From the NCBI RefSeq assembly GCF_001579845.1, contig NZ_CP007440.1, positions 3,742,029 to 3,806,028 on the forward strand: DNA of 64,000 nucleotides. The letters run 5' to 3'. The translations under genes and the position numbers were made by a program. Source of the DNA: Rhodoplanes sp. Z2-YC6860. GTDB taxonomy: Bacteria; Pseudomonadota; Alphaproteobacteria; Rhizobiales; Xanthobacteraceae. The notes beneath the pieces are model-generated. The model saw only the letters and a list, made by a program, of their open reading frames with translations, made no database searches and was not told the DNA's origin. Of the stretch, positions 9,465 to 18,299 are shown in pieces; position 1 is the first letter of the stretch; each line of letters starts with the position of its first letter.

Positions 9465-10163
9465 ATGAAGTTCACGTACAAGCTGGCGGCTGCTGCGGCG
9501 TTTCTCGGTATGGCAGCGTTGCCGGCAGGCGCGGCCGATCTACCGCAGCGTCCGGTCTACAAGGCGCCGGTCGTGGCGCCGCAGTTCAATTGGACCGGGT
9601 TCTATCTCGGCGTGTACGGCGGCTATGCGTTCGGCACCGGCGACACCGATGGCTTCGATGGCGGAATGGCCGGTGGCACCATCGGCTACAACTGGCAGGC
9701 GCTCGGCTCCCCGTGGGTGTTCGGCCTCGAGGCTGACGGCGGCTGGACCAACTACGGCGACTCCATCTCGGTGATCTCCGGTGGAGCGGTTGCAACCCTG
9801 TCGTCCGAAGCCAAGGCAATGGCTACGTTCCGTGCACGCGTTGGTTACGCGTGGGATCGCACGATGCTCTACGCGACGGGCGGCGGCGCCTGGATGCGCA
9901 ATGAGCTGTCGGCATCGGTTGCGGCACCGGGCATCGCAGTGGGCATTTCCGACACCCAGGACCACTTTGGCTACGCGGTCGGCGCGGGCATCGAGCATTC
10001 CTTCCTGCCGAACTGGTCTGCCAAGGTTGAATATCTGTATCTCGGCCTGGGCTCTGAGAATTACTTCGGCGGACTCGTTCGGTCCGGCGACCTCAATGCG
10101 CACACGATCAAGTTCGGCCTGAACTACCGCTTCGGTGGCGGTTACGTCGGCGGCCCGTACTAA
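9465..10163 (+). CDS. Outer-membrane beta-barrel protein, Omp25/31 (RopB-like) family
   Basis: A 232-residue exported porin-like protein. Residues 1-23 are a clear Sec signal ending in AGAADLP, followed by the Pro-rich VYKAPVVAP linker and NWTGFYLGVYGGYAFG, the hallmark first strand of the Rhizobiales/Brucella Omp25-Omp31 group. Eight amphipathic strands follow and the protein ends in a Tyr/Gly-rich segment. GGAGAGG lies shortly before the ATG. It sits alone between the kup genes with its own terminator 24 bases downstream, suggesting separate transcription. In the family it is an abundant surface protein linked to membrane integrity. Confidence 0.92.
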   Translation: MKFTYKLAAAAAFLGMAALPAGAADLPQRPVYKAPVVAPQFNWTGFYLGVYGGYAFGTGDTDGFDGGMAGGTIGYNWQALGSPWVFGLEADGGWTNYGDSISVISGGAVATLSSEAKAMATFRARVGYAWDRTMLYATGGGAWMRNELSASVAAPGIAVGISDTQDHFGYAVGAGIEHSFLPNWSAKVEYLYLGLGSENYFGGLVRSGDLNAHTIKFGLNYRFGGGYVGGPY

Positions 10164-10186
10164 TCGTCTGAATATAAGCGAATGCG

Positions 10187-10214
10187 AAGCCCCGCTCTTG
10201 AGCGGGGCTTTTGC
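10187..10214 (+). terminator. Rho-independent terminator after the Omp25-like gene
   Basis: A perfect 10-bp GC-rich stem (AAGCCCCGCT pairing with AGCGGGGCTT), a CTTG loop and a T-rich tail, 23 bases after the stop codon of the outer-membrane protein gene. Confidence 0.88.
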
Positions 10215-10320
10215 TTTTGCGACAGGTGTGACGTCGGCTCGCTACGACACGCGAACTCTGCCGCACGGCGGGATTAAGTCGCGTCGGTTCCCACCCGCTG
10301 GGCAGACGGGGTAGCAAGCC

Positions 10321-10360
10321 TGTATAAACGTGCATTCCGCCTCGTTGTGACGCGGCAATG
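10321..10360 (+). promoter_or_regulatory. Candidate kup promoter/leader, second copy
   Basis: TGTATAAAC (10321-10329), then CCGCCTC (10337-10343) and a TTGTGACG...GCAATGC block repeat the element order found before the first kup gene, at a similar distance from the ATG at 10387. Conservation outside the coding regions suggests shared control or recent duplication of the promoter. The function is inferred. Confidence 0.35.
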
Positions 10361-10386
10361 CTTTCCAGTTTGTCGGGCGACTGTCC

Positions 10387-12300
10387 ATGACCTCCGCTGA
10401 CGGGCCGCTTGCAGGCGATGCTCACAATGTCGACGGCAAGAGCCCCAACAGCTTCTGGCTGCTGACGGTCGGCAGCATCGGGGTCGTTTACGGCGATATC
10501 GGCACGAGCCCGCTCTATGCGTTGCGCGAGGCCGTGGTGGCTGCGGTTGGCTCAGAAGGCCTTGCCGGACGCGAATCGGTGCTCGGCGTGGTGTCGCTGA
10601 TCCTTTGGGCGCTGATCGTCACGGTCACGCTCAAATATGTCGTGATCCTGCTGCGCGCCGACAACAAGGGCGAGGGCGGGACCTTGGCGCTCATGGCGCT
10701 GGCGCAGCATGCCCTGGGCAAGAGGACCGCGGCGCTCATCCTGCTCGGGATCATCAGCGGAGCGCTGTTCTACGGCGATGCCGTCATCACGCCGGCGCTC
10801 TCGGTGCTGTCCGCGGTCGAAGGTCTCAAGATCGCGATGCCGCACTTCGATCCCTACATCGTGCCGGCCACGGTCGTCATTCTGATCGTGCTGTTCTCGG
10901 TGCAGTCGCGCGGCACAGCCAGCGTCGCGGCTTTCTTCGGCCCGGTCATGATGATCTGGTTTGCGGCGATAGCCGTGGGCGGGCTGTGGCATGTGATTCA
11001 GGACCCCGGCGTGCTGGCGGCGTTCAACCCGGCCTATGGCATCCGCTTCGTCGCAAACCACGGCGTTATCGGCCTCTTTACGCTCGGCGCGGTGTTCCTC
11101 GCCGTGACCGGCGCCGAGGCGCTCTATGCGGACCTCGGCCATTTCGGCCGCCCGCCCATTCAGTTCGCCTGGGCAGCGATCGTGTTGCCATCGCTCGCGC
11201 TCAATTATCTGGGACAGGGCGCGCTGGTGCTGTCGAACCCAAAGGCGATCGAGAACCCGTTCTTCCTGCTCTATCCCGAGTGGCTGCTGCTGCCGATGGT
11301 GGGCTTGGCCACGGCCGCCACCGTCATCGCGAGCCAGGCTGTGATCACCGGCGCCTATTCGCTGAGCCAGCAGGCCATCCAGCTCGGCCTTTTGCCCCGT
11401 CTCGAGGTGCGCCACACATCGGAAACCCAGGTCGGCCAGATTTACATGCCGCGGGTCAATGCGCTGCTGCTGGTCGGCGTGCTGCTGCTGGTGGCGCTGT
11501 TCCGCTCGTCGAGCGCGCTGGCATCGGCCTACGGCATCGCCGTCACCGGCACCATGGTGGTGACCGGGCTGATGGCCATGGTGGTGATCTTCAAGGACTG
11601 GCGCTGGCCGCTCTGGGCCGCGGTCGCGCTGATGGCCCCGTTCCTCTTGATCGACCTGACGTTCCTGGGCGCGAACCTGCTCAAGGTCGCCGAAGGCGGC
11701 TGGATGCCGCTCGTGCTCGGCGGCCTGGTGATGACCGTGATGTACACCTGGCGGCGCGGCAGCCGTCTTCTGTTCGAGAAGACGCGCAAGAGCGAGGTGC
11801 CGCTCGATCCGCTGGTCGCGAGCCTGGAGCGCAAGCCGCCGACGCGCGTGCCGGGCACGGCGGTGTTCTTCACCAGCGATCCGACCTGTGCGCCGACCGC
11901 GCTGATGCACAGCCTCAAGCACTACAAGGTGCTGCACGAGAAGAACGTCATCCTCACCATCGAGACCGCGCCGGTGCCGCGCATCGACCCTTCCGATCGG
12001 GTCCATATCGAGCCGATTGGCGAGACCTTCCAGCGGGTCAAGCTTCGCTTCGGCTTCATGGAGCAGCCGAACGTGCCGAAGGCGCTCGGCATCGCGAGAA
12101 AGCTCGGCTGGCAGTTCGACATCATGTCCACCTCGTTTTTCCTGTCGCGGCGGTCGCTCCGGATGGCGGCGAAATCGGGCATGCCGCGCTGGCAGGACCG
12201 CCTGTTTATCGGACTCGCCCGCAGCGCCAACGACGCCACCAACTATTTTCAGATTCCGACCGAGCGCGTGGTCGAGGTCGGCACGCAGGTCGCGATCTAG
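10387..12300 (+). CDS. kup: Kup system low-affinity potassium uptake protein (second copy)
   Basis: A 637-residue paralogue of the upstream Kup, with [10 protein letters not shown] at the N-terminus, about twelve membrane segments and the same cytoplasmic C-terminal domain ending [11 protein letters not shown]. The substitutions relative to the first copy are spread along the protein (for example [13 protein letters not shown] versus [13 protein letters not shown]-like segments), so this is a real paralogue pair and not an assembly duplication. It is probably expressed from its own promoter because a terminator lies between it and the preceding outer-membrane protein gene. A rhodanese gene follows after about 90 bases. 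Confidence 0.96.
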   Translation: MTSADGPLAGDAHNVDGKSPNSFWLLTVGSIGVVYGDIGTSPLYALREAVVAAVGSEGLAGRESVLGVVSLILWALIVTVTLKYVVILLRADNKGEGGTLALMALAQHALGKRTAALILLGIISGALFYGDAVITPALSVLSAVEGLKIAMPHFDPYIVPATVVILIVLFSVQSRGTASVAAFFGPVMMIWFAAIAVGGLWHVIQDPGVLAAFNPAYGIRFVANHGVIGLFTLGAVFLAVTGAEALYADLGHFGRPPIQFAWAAIVLPSLALNYLGQGALVLSNPKAIENPFFLLYPEWLLLPMVGLATAATVIASQAVITGAYSLSQQAIQLGLLPRLEVRHTSETQVGQIYMPRVNALLLVGVLLLVALFRSSSALASAYGIAVTGTMVVTGLMAMVVIFKDWRWPLWAAVALMAPFLLIDLTFLGANLLKVAEGGWMPLVLGGLVMTVMYTWRRGSRLLFEKTRKSEVPLDPLVASLERKPPTRVPGTAVFFTSDPTCAPTALMHSLKHYKVLHEKNVILTIETAPVPRIDPSDRVHIEPIGETFQRVKLRFGFMEQPNVPKALGIARKLGWQFDIMSTSFFLSRRSLRMAAKSGMPRWQDRLFIGLARSANDATNYFQIPTERVVEVGTQVAI

Positions 12301-12393
12301 GCCGCAACTTGACGGCTGTTTATGGGGCGAGCACGCCCGTATAAGATCGCCGTCATGTCGCTGAAGCCTTTGTGCCGAATGGGAGATTGAGTG

Positions 12394-12726
12394 ATGTCCG
12401 AGTTGAGGGATCCGCCGGTTCACGACCTGACGCCCGAGGATGTGGCCAAAGGCTTGGCCGAAGGCACGATGCTGCTGGTCGATGTCCGCGAGTTGAACGA
12501 GACGGCGGTGGAGCGCTATCCGGGCGCGGCGATCGTGCCATTGTCGAGCTTCGACCCGTCGCAGATCCCGGATCCGCAGGGCAAAAAGGTCGTGTTTGCC
12601 TGCCGCTCCGGCCGCCGTTCGGTCACCGCTTCGCAGGCCGCGCAGGCTGGTGGCCTGCCGTATGACAGCCATCTCGCCGGCGGGATTCTTGCTTGGAAGG
12701 CGGCAGGATTGCCGACCGAAAGCTGA
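12394..12726 (+). CDS. Single-domain rhodanese-like protein
   Basis: A 110-residue single rhodanese domain. LLVDVRELNE marks the start of the fold and ACRSGRRS contains the active-site Cys (residue 70) in a C-R-S-G-R-x-S loop typical of thiosulfate/polysulfide sulfurtransferases of the GlpE/PspE type; HLAGGILAWKAAGLP ends the domain. No signal peptide is seen, so it is cytoplasmic. ATG 12394 was preferred over the overlapping GTG 12391 because GGGAG at 12381-12385 lies eight bases from it. Sulfur donor and acceptor are unknown. Confidence 0.9.
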   Translation: MSELRDPPVHDLTPEDVAKGLAEGTMLLVDVRELNETAVERYPGAAIVPLSSFDPSQIPDPQGKKVVFACRSGRRSVTASQAAQAGGLPYDSHLAGGILAWKAAGLPTES

Positions 12727-12755
12727 CACCCTCATTGATGCTTGGGAGATTGCCG

Positions 12756-13865
12756 ATGCTGCGCGCCTTCGCGGTGCCGTTCCTGTCGCTGCTGGCGGCG
12801 GGGTTTGCCTCCTCGTCGTTGGCGCAAGAGCGCACCGTGAACGTCTACAACTGGTCGGACTACGTGGAGCCGACCGTGGTGGAGAGTTTCACCAAGGAGA
12901 CCGGCATCAAGGTCAAGTACGACACCTTCGACGCCAACGAGACGCTGGAGACGAAGCTTCTCGCCGGCAAGTCCGGGTATGACGTGGTGGTGCCGACCGG
13001 CTACTTCCTGGAGCGGCAGATCAAGGCCGGCGTGTTCCAAAAGCTCGACAAGAGCAAGCTCACCAACATCGGCAATGTCTGGCCGGACATCGCCAGGCGG
13101 CTCGCCACCTACGATCCCGGCAACCAGTACGCCGTCAATTACATGTGGGGCACGGTCGGCATCGGCTACAACATCAAGAAGGCGAAGGAGGTGCTCGGCA
13201 TCTCCGGACCGATTGGTGATGCGATGGCGAATTGGGACATCGTGTTCAAGCCCGAGCAGCTTGCGAAATTCAAGGGCTGCGGCGTGCACATGCTCGACTC
13301 TGCCGACGATGTGTTGCCCGCCGCGCTGCACTATCTTGGCCTCGATCCCAACACCAAGCAGCAGGCCGATCTCGAGAAGGCCGCCGAATTGGTGATGAAG
13401 GTCCGGCCAGCGGTCGCCAAATTCCACTCGTCGGAATATCTGAACGCGCTCGCCTCGGGCGAGATCTGCCTGGTGCTCGGCTGGTCGGGCGACGTCAAGC
13501 AGGCGCAGAAGCGCGCCGCCGAAGCCAAGGGCGGCACCGAAGTCGGCTATGCGATCCCCAAGGGTGGCGCGCAGATGTTCTTCGACAATTTCGCGATCCC
13601 GAAGGATGCGCCTCATACCGCCGAGGCCCATGCCTTCATCGATTACATGCTGCGCGCGGATGTGGCGGCGAAGAATTCAAACTTCCTTGGCTACGCCAAC
13701 GGCAATCTCGCGAGCCAGAAGCTGATGGACAAGGCGGTGCTCGACGACAAGACCGTCTATCCGGACGAGGCGACGCTTGCGAGCCTCTACGTCGTCACCG
13801 CGCGCGACCAGCGCACCACGCGGCTGACCAACCGGCTTTGGACCAAGATCAAGACGGGGCAGTAG
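12756..13865 (+). CDS. potF: Polyamine ABC transporter substrate-binding protein (PotF-like)
   Basis: A 369-residue periplasmic binding protein. The signal peptide ends near SSLAQ, and the mature protein starts TVNVYNWSDYVEP, the PotD/PotF signature; GYDVVVPTGYFLERQI, ANWDIVFKP and NSNFLGYANGN are further family blocks. It probably binds putrescine or spermidine. GGGAG at 12744-12748 lies seven bases from ATG 12756; an earlier in-frame ATG at 12738 lies upstream of that site and is less likely. No permease or ATPase gene (potGHI) is linked, so it must work with components encoded elsewhere. Confidence 0.9.
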   Translation: MLRAFAVPFLSLLAAGFASSSLAQERTVNVYNWSDYVEPTVVESFTKETGIKVKYDTFDANETLETKLLAGKSGYDVVVPTGYFLERQIKAGVFQKLDKSKLTNIGNVWPDIARRLATYDPGNQYAVNYMWGTVGIGYNIKKAKEVLGISGPIGDAMANWDIVFKPEQLAKFKGCGVHMLDSADDVLPAALHYLGLDPNTKQQADLEKAAELVMKVRPAVAKFHSSEYLNALASGEICLVLGWSGDVKQAQKRAAEAKGGTEVGYAIPKGGAQMFFDNFAIPKDAPHTAEAHAFIDYMLRADVAAKNSNFLGYANGNLASQKLMDKAVLDDKTVYPDEATLASLYVVTARDQRTTRLTNRLWTKIKTGQ

Positions 13866-13910
13866 AGCTGCTCGTCCCGCTGTCATCGCTTGGCACGGTA
13901 TTCCTTCCCG

Positions 13911-14034
13911 GCCTCATGGTGAGGAGCATCGCGAAGCGATGCGTCTCGAACCATGGGGCCGCCTGGATGATGCAGTATCGGGGCCACCCCATCCTTCGAG
14001 ACGGCGCTTCGCGCCTCCTCAGGATGAGGTGGAG
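13911..14034. repeat. Intergenic palindromic repeat element, family A
   Basis: Outer inverted arms CCTCATGGTGAGGAGC (13912-13927) and CCTCCTCAGGATGAGG (about 14014-14029) enclose two small hairpins (ATCGCGAAGCGAT and GGCGCTTCGCGCC) and paired CGTCTCGAACCATGG / CCATCCTTCGAGACG segments. The layout matches the extragenic palindromes scattered through Bradyrhizobium and Rhodopseudomonas genomes. It fills the gap between two convergent genes and may also act as a bidirectional terminator-like structure. Confidence 0.8.
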
Positions 14035-14070
14035 AGGGAGCGGTCTCGCCGCGACAACGGTAAGCCAAAT

Positions 14071-15768
14071 TCAATGCGTATCGAACACCGCCTGATACGC
14101 CGCGACCGCCTTGCGGATGGCGTCGAGCTCGGCCTTGGTCGGATTGTCCGGGTCTTTTGCCGGCGGCAGGCTGCCGAACTTGAGCAGGCAGGCCATCAGC
14201 AGGAAGCGCGCCTTGTTGGCGGTGAGGTTGGCAGCTGCGATGTGGAAGTCGGTCGGATCGGCAAAGCCCATCGGCGCGCCGCGGCCGGTCATCGCCACCG
14301 GAATGCCGCTGAACACGGCTTTCGTGAGCAGCCTGCTGCGCGTGTGTGACGGCGAGCGGCCGTAGGGCACGAGCCCTTGGATCACGAAGCCGGTCAGCAG
14401 TCCGAGACTGAGTTTGTGGTCGATCGAGGCGATCAGATCGATCTCCGGCGCGGTGTCGTGGCCGGGGCCCATGGCGGTGTAGCTGCCGTCGTTCGAGATG
14501 GTGACCACCGGGATGGCGTCAGGCAGAAGCTTGCCGTCGCCGTCCTTCACGGCGATGTCGACCAGCTCAAGGCCGCTCGCGCCTTTCTTCACCGCCTTCA
14601 CGCTTTTCGGCAGCGTGGTGATCTTCAGGTCGGATTTGTAGGTGTGCTTGAACAGCGGCAGGTACGTGAGCGCGATGCGCCCGGTGTGGCTGATGTTGCC
14701 GACGATGCCGCCATGGCCGCCGGCCGCCACATAGCCGCCGGGGCGAGCGTCGGCCTTGGTGACCTCGCGCGAGGCAAAAACCTGCTGCTCCTGGATGACC
14801 ACGACGCCGCAGCGGTTCTTGCCGTTCTCGTCGGCCCAGACGCGCGAGCGGATATAGCGTGCCGAGTCCACGATGTTGGCTGGCCCGTCGGCGCTGATCT
14901 GGCCTTGCGGCCGCTGCGCGGCGTTGCAGCAGATCGGTTTGTCGGTGTCGATCAGGAGATTGAACCAGTAGGAGCTCTCCTCGACCTGCGGACTACCTTG
15001 GGTCCAGATCACGCCTTCGTAGTCGTTGCTTGCGGTCAGCGCCTGCATGTCGTTGGTGGCCTTCGCCAGCGACTGCCGGGGCGGGCCCACGCCAAGGTGA
15101 TAGGGCTTGTAGCCGAAGTAGTGCGTGCCGCGGACCTCCGGCGGAATGTCGCCTTGGCCTTTGTCGGTGCGCCGCTGCGCCGGCAGGCCCTTGGTGTAGC
15201 CGCCCGGCGGCACACCCCGGTAGAAGTCGATGGTGGCGATCGACGACAGCAGGCTTGCGGCGCCCTCGGCACCGATCGCCATGCGGTCGATCTCCTCGAA
15301 GCTGCGCGAGCCGTCCGGGAAGAAGCCCTGGCGATGCTTCTGGCCGCCCGGAACGGTGCAGTCGTCGTCCCAGGCCGAGCCGTCGGCCTGCGTGGCCATG
15401 TAGGGCAGGGGATAGAGGCCGTCCTCGGGCTTCAGCTCGATCTCGTAAACCGCCTTGTCGCTCGGGCTCTGACGTTCTTTGCGAAACACACCATCCGCGC
15501 CCATGTAGCCATCCGGCGGGCCGTAAAGCTCGGCTGCATCAGACTCCAGCGGATGTGCGGAGAACTGCTCGACATAGACCTTGGCCGGCGCGGCAAGCCG
15601 CTGCGAGCGCAGCGCGTCGTGCTTGAGCGGCGCGCCGTCGACGTCCTTCAGCAACGGCAGGCCGTGCCTGGCGCGCGCCTTGTTGGAGGTAATCAGCGGC
15701 GGCGTGTTCTGGATGGTCGCCGTGGGTCCGGCGAGATGGGCAATGCGGGTCTTGTTGCTCTGGTTCAT
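14071..15768 (-). CDS. Asparaginase/glutaminase-fold protein with a long insertion, divergent catalytic site
   Basis: A 565-residue protein, far longer than the usual 320-350 of asparaginases. The N-terminus IAHLAGPTATI resembles the TGGTIA strand with its nucleophilic Thr (T16). About 240 residues later EGVIWTQGSPQVEE takes the place of the HGTDTMEE block, so the second catalytic Thr-Asp pair is Ser259-Pro260. CNAAQRP, SADGPANIVDSARY and FASREVTKAD (the Lys of the triad, K338) follow the family closely. The insertion between the two Thr strands has no recognised domain. No signal peptide is evident. ATG 15768 was chosen over an upstream GTG. Catalytic activity as an asparaginase is doubtful. 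Confidence 0.65.
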   Translation of the reverse strand: MNQSNKTRIAHLAGPTATIQNTPPLITSNKARARHGLPLLKDVDGAPLKHDALRSQRLAAPAKVYVEQFSAHPLESDAAELYGPPDGYMGADGVFRKERQSPSDKAVYEIELKPEDGLYPLPYMATQADGSAWDDDCTVPGGQKHRQGFFPDGSRSFEEIDRMAIGAEGAASLLSSIATIDFYRGVPPGGYTKGLPAQRRTDKGQGDIPPEVRGTHYFGYKPYHLGVGPPRQSLAKATNDMQALTASNDYEGVIWTQGSPQVEESSYWFNLLIDTDKPICCNAAQRPQGQISADGPANIVDSARYIRSRVWADENGKNRCGVVVIQEQQVFASREVTKADARPGGYVAAGGHGGIVGNISHTGRIALTYLPLFKHTYKSDLKITTLPKSVKAVKKGASGLELVDIAVKDGDGKLLPDAIPVVTISNDGSYTAMGPGHDTAPEIDLIASIDHKLSLGLLTGFVIQGLVPYGRSPSHTRSRLLTKAVFSGIPVAMTGRGAPMGFADPTDFHIAAANLTANKARFLLMACLLKFGSLPPAKDPDNPTKAELDAIRKAVAAYQAVFDTH

Positions 15769-15962
15769 CGCGCGGCTTCGCTTCGTTGCGGGCGCGCGAT
15801 GATAGCCCACAACCGGCGTCGTCCTTCAATCGCCGTGGCTGCGCGTTGCCCCGACGCGGATGCATGCCTCATCAGTGCTGCGCGAGCCCTCACGGCTCCG
15901 AAGCCCCTCCGCACCGATATTCGGAACCGCTACCATGCTCTGTGCTGGCTGAAGGTGCAGTC

Positions 15963-17297
15963 ATGTCCCGGTCGATCCACTTTGGCGTCTTTCTGCTCGG
16001 AACCGGCAATCATACCGCAGGCTGGCGCTATCCCGGCGCGGATCAGACCTTTCTCGACATCAAGGTGCTCCGGCGTGTCGCGGCCATCGCCGAGCGGGGG
16101 CTGTTCGACTTCCTGTTCATGGGCGACGGTCTCGCCGCCAATCTGCGCAACCATCCGCCCTACACCTGCCGCCTGGAGCCGATGACCATGCTCTCGGCGC
16201 TGTCGATGACGACGACGCATGTTGGTCTCGCCGCGACGATGTCGACGACCTACAGCGACCCCTACACCGTGGCGCGTGTTTTCGCGTCGCTGGATCACAT
16301 CAGCGGCGGCCGGGCGGCCTGGAACGCCGTCACCACCGCGGCGTCCGCTTCCGGCGGCAACTTCGGCCGCGTGCATCCGGATCATGAGCAGCGTTACGAG
16401 ATCGCGGAAGAATTCATCAACGTGGTGCGCGGCCTGTGGGACTGCTGGAGCGATCAGGCCATCATTGCCGATCGTGCGACCGGCCGGTTCTTCGACGAGA
16501 GCGAGGTCAAGCCGCTCAACCATCAGGGTCCGCGCTTTTCCGTGAAGGGTCCGATCAACATGGGCCGCTGTCCGCAGGGCCAGCCTCTGGTGCTCCAGGC
16601 CGGCGGCTCCGAGCGAGGCTTGAATCTCGCGGCCCGCACCGCCGATGTGGTGTTCTCGGTGGTGCAGGATTTCGAGGAGGCACGCACCGCTTATGCGGGC
16701 CTCAAGGAGCGCGTTCGCCGCTTCGGCCGCGATCCGGACAGCGTGACGATCCTGCCGGGGGTCATGCCGATCATCGGCAAGACCGACTCCGCGGCGCGCG
16801 ACGCGCTCAACACACTGCAAGGCTATGTCGACTCGAAAGAGGGATTGGCGATGCTGTCATCGCGGTTGGGCACGGACATCTCCAAATACCCTCTCGACGG
16901 GCCGATCCCGGATCTTCCGGCTCCGGACACATCACACGGGTTCGCCCGCGCGCTGCTCGCCAAGGGCAAGCGCGATAACCTGTCGCTCCGCGACCTCTAC
17001 AACCTCACCGCCGCGGCGCGCGGACATTGGGTGCTTTGCGGCTCGGTCCAGACCATCGCGGACACGCTGGAGAAGTGGTTCCTGGAAGGCGCGGCGGACG
17101 GGTTCAATGTCATGCCGGCCTATTTCCCGGGTGCGTTCGACGACTTTGTCGATCTGGTCGTTCCGGAGCTGCAACGGCGGGGCCTGCACCGCAAAGCCTA
17201 CACGGGCACGACGCTGCGCGATCACCTCGGGCTGTCGCGTCCCGCGATTGGCGAGTACTCGAGGCTGATGCAACAATCGAAAGCCGCCGCCTCATGA
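15963..17297 (+). CDS. LLM-class flavin-dependent monooxygenase, NtaA/SnaA/DszA family
   Basis: A 444-residue bacterial-luciferase-like monooxygenase that uses reduced FMN from a separate reductase. Family blocks visible are HTAGWRYPGA near the start, FDFLFMGDG, GLAATMSTTYSDPYTVARVFASLDHISGGRAAWN (residues roughly 85-120) and the C-terminal GFNVMPAYFPG. Length and motifs fit the nitrilotriacetate / pristinamycin / dibenzothiophene-sulfone monooxygenase group, which attacks xenobiotic or natural C-N and C-S compounds; the substrate is unknown. GAAGGTG precedes ATG 15963. Its stop overlaps the start of a TTT receptor gene (ATGA), suggesting uptake and oxidation of the same compound. Confidence 0.9.
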   Translation: MSRSIHFGVFLLGTGNHTAGWRYPGADQTFLDIKVLRRVAAIAERGLFDFLFMGDGLAANLRNHPPYTCRLEPMTMLSALSMTTTHVGLAATMSTTYSDPYTVARVFASLDHISGGRAAWNAVTTAASASGGNFGRVHPDHEQRYEIAEEFINVVRGLWDCWSDQAIIADRATGRFFDESEVKPLNHQGPRFSVKGPINMGRCPQGQPLVLQAGGSERGLNLAARTADVVFSVVQDFEEARTAYAGLKERVRRFGRDPDSVTILPGVMPIIGKTDSAARDALNTLQGYVDSKEGLAMLSSRLGTDISKYPLDGPIPDLPAPDTSHGFARALLAKGKRDNLSLRDLYNLTAAARGHWVLCGSVQTIADTLEKWFLEGAADGFNVMPAYFPGAFDDFVDLVVPELQRRGLHRKAYTGTTLRDHLGLSRPAIGEYSRLMQQSKAAAS

Positions 17298-18271
17298 CCG
17301 CGATGTCCAGCATTGTTCTGCGCCTCACCACCGCGGTGGTCTTGGCTTGCGCAATCGCGCAATCGTCCTTGGCGCTCGATTATCCGACAAAACCGGTTCG
17401 CCTGATCGTTGGCGTCGCGGCCGGAGGGGCCAACGACACCGTCGCCCGCATGGTGGCGCAGGCGCTGACCGATCGACTCGGCCAGCCCGTCGTTGTCGAG
17501 AATCGACCGGGAGCCGGCGGCAACATCGGCCTCGAGGCCGTCGCCAATGCGGTGCCGGATGGCCACACGCTGCTCTTTGTCACGTCGGCGAACGCGCTCA
17601 GTGCCGCGTTCTATAGTACGGCGAACGTCAATTTCGCCCGCGACATTGCGCCGGTGGCGAGCCTCGTTCGCGGTGCGCTCATCATGGAGGTCAACCCGTC
17701 GTTCCCGGCCAAGACTATCCCTGAATTCATTGCCTATGCCAAAGCCAATCCTGGCAAGATCAACATGGCGTCGGCGGGCATCGGCAATACGACCCATGTG
17801 TCCGGCGAACTTTTCATGATGTTGACCGGCACCAAGTTCACCCATGTGCCCTATCGCGGCGGAGCGCCTGCGGTGGCCGATCTGATCGGCGGACAGGTGC
17901 AGCTCTACTTCGACGGAATATCGGCTTCCCTCGAGCATGTCCGGTCGGGAAAACTGCACGCATTGGGCGTGACGACCGCGCAGCGTTCGGATGTGCTGCC
18001 GGACGTCCCGGCCATCGCCGAGTTCGTACCGGGCTACGAGGCGGCCGGCTGGTACGGGATTGGTGTCCCCAAAAATGTATCCGCCGAGATCGTCGACAAG
18101 CTCAACAAAGAAATCAACGCGAGCCTCGCCGATCCAAAATTGAAGACGCGATTGGCCGACCTCGGCTACGCGACGTCCGGTGGCTCACCTGCCGAGTTCC
18201 AAAACATGATCGCGCAGGAAATCGATAAATGGGCGAAGGTGATCAAGTTTGCCGGCATCAGACCTGATTGA
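17294..18271 (+). CDS. Tripartite tricarboxylate transporter substrate-binding protein (Bug family)
   Basis: A 325-residue periplasmic receptor. A Sec signal ends near SLALDYP; the mature protein opens YPTKPVRLIVGVAAGGANDTVAR, then VVVENRPGAGGNIG and THVPYRGGAPAVADL, all Bug/TctC signatures lining the carboxylate-binding cleft. It overlaps the monooxygenase stop by four bases (ATGA), a sign of translational coupling. The TctA and TctB membrane subunits are not in the window. The ligand is probably an organic acid and could be the monooxygenase substrate. Confidence 0.93.
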   Translation: MTAMSSIVLRLTTAVVLACAIAQSSLALDYPTKPVRLIVGVAAGGANDTVARMVAQALTDRLGQPVVVENRPGAGGNIGLEAVANAVPDGHTLLFVTSANALSAAFYSTANVNFARDIAPVASLVRGALIMEVNPSFPAKTIPEFIAYAKANPGKINMASAGIGNTTHVSGELFMMLTGTKFTHVPYRGGAPAVADLIGGQVQLYFDGISASLEHVRSGKLHALGVTTAQRSDVLPDVPAIAEFVPGYEAAGWYGIGVPKNVSAEIVDKLNKEINASLADPKLKTRLADLGYATSGGSPAEFQNMIAQEIDKWAKVIKFAGIRPD

Positions 18272-18299
18272 GGCGGAGCCCTCCGTCTCGCTGTAGCTT

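Noticed and set aside
7387-12300. Tandem kup genes as an assembly duplication
   Set aside because: The two copies differ at many residues and have different flanking genes, so they are true paralogues.
10552-12735. Very long open frames opposite and beside the second kup gene (727 codons on the minus strand, 579 on the plus strand at 10605-12344)
   Set aside because: They are shadows of kup in GC-rich DNA: Arg/His/Gln-rich, without family motifs, fully overlapping a gene with clear signatures.
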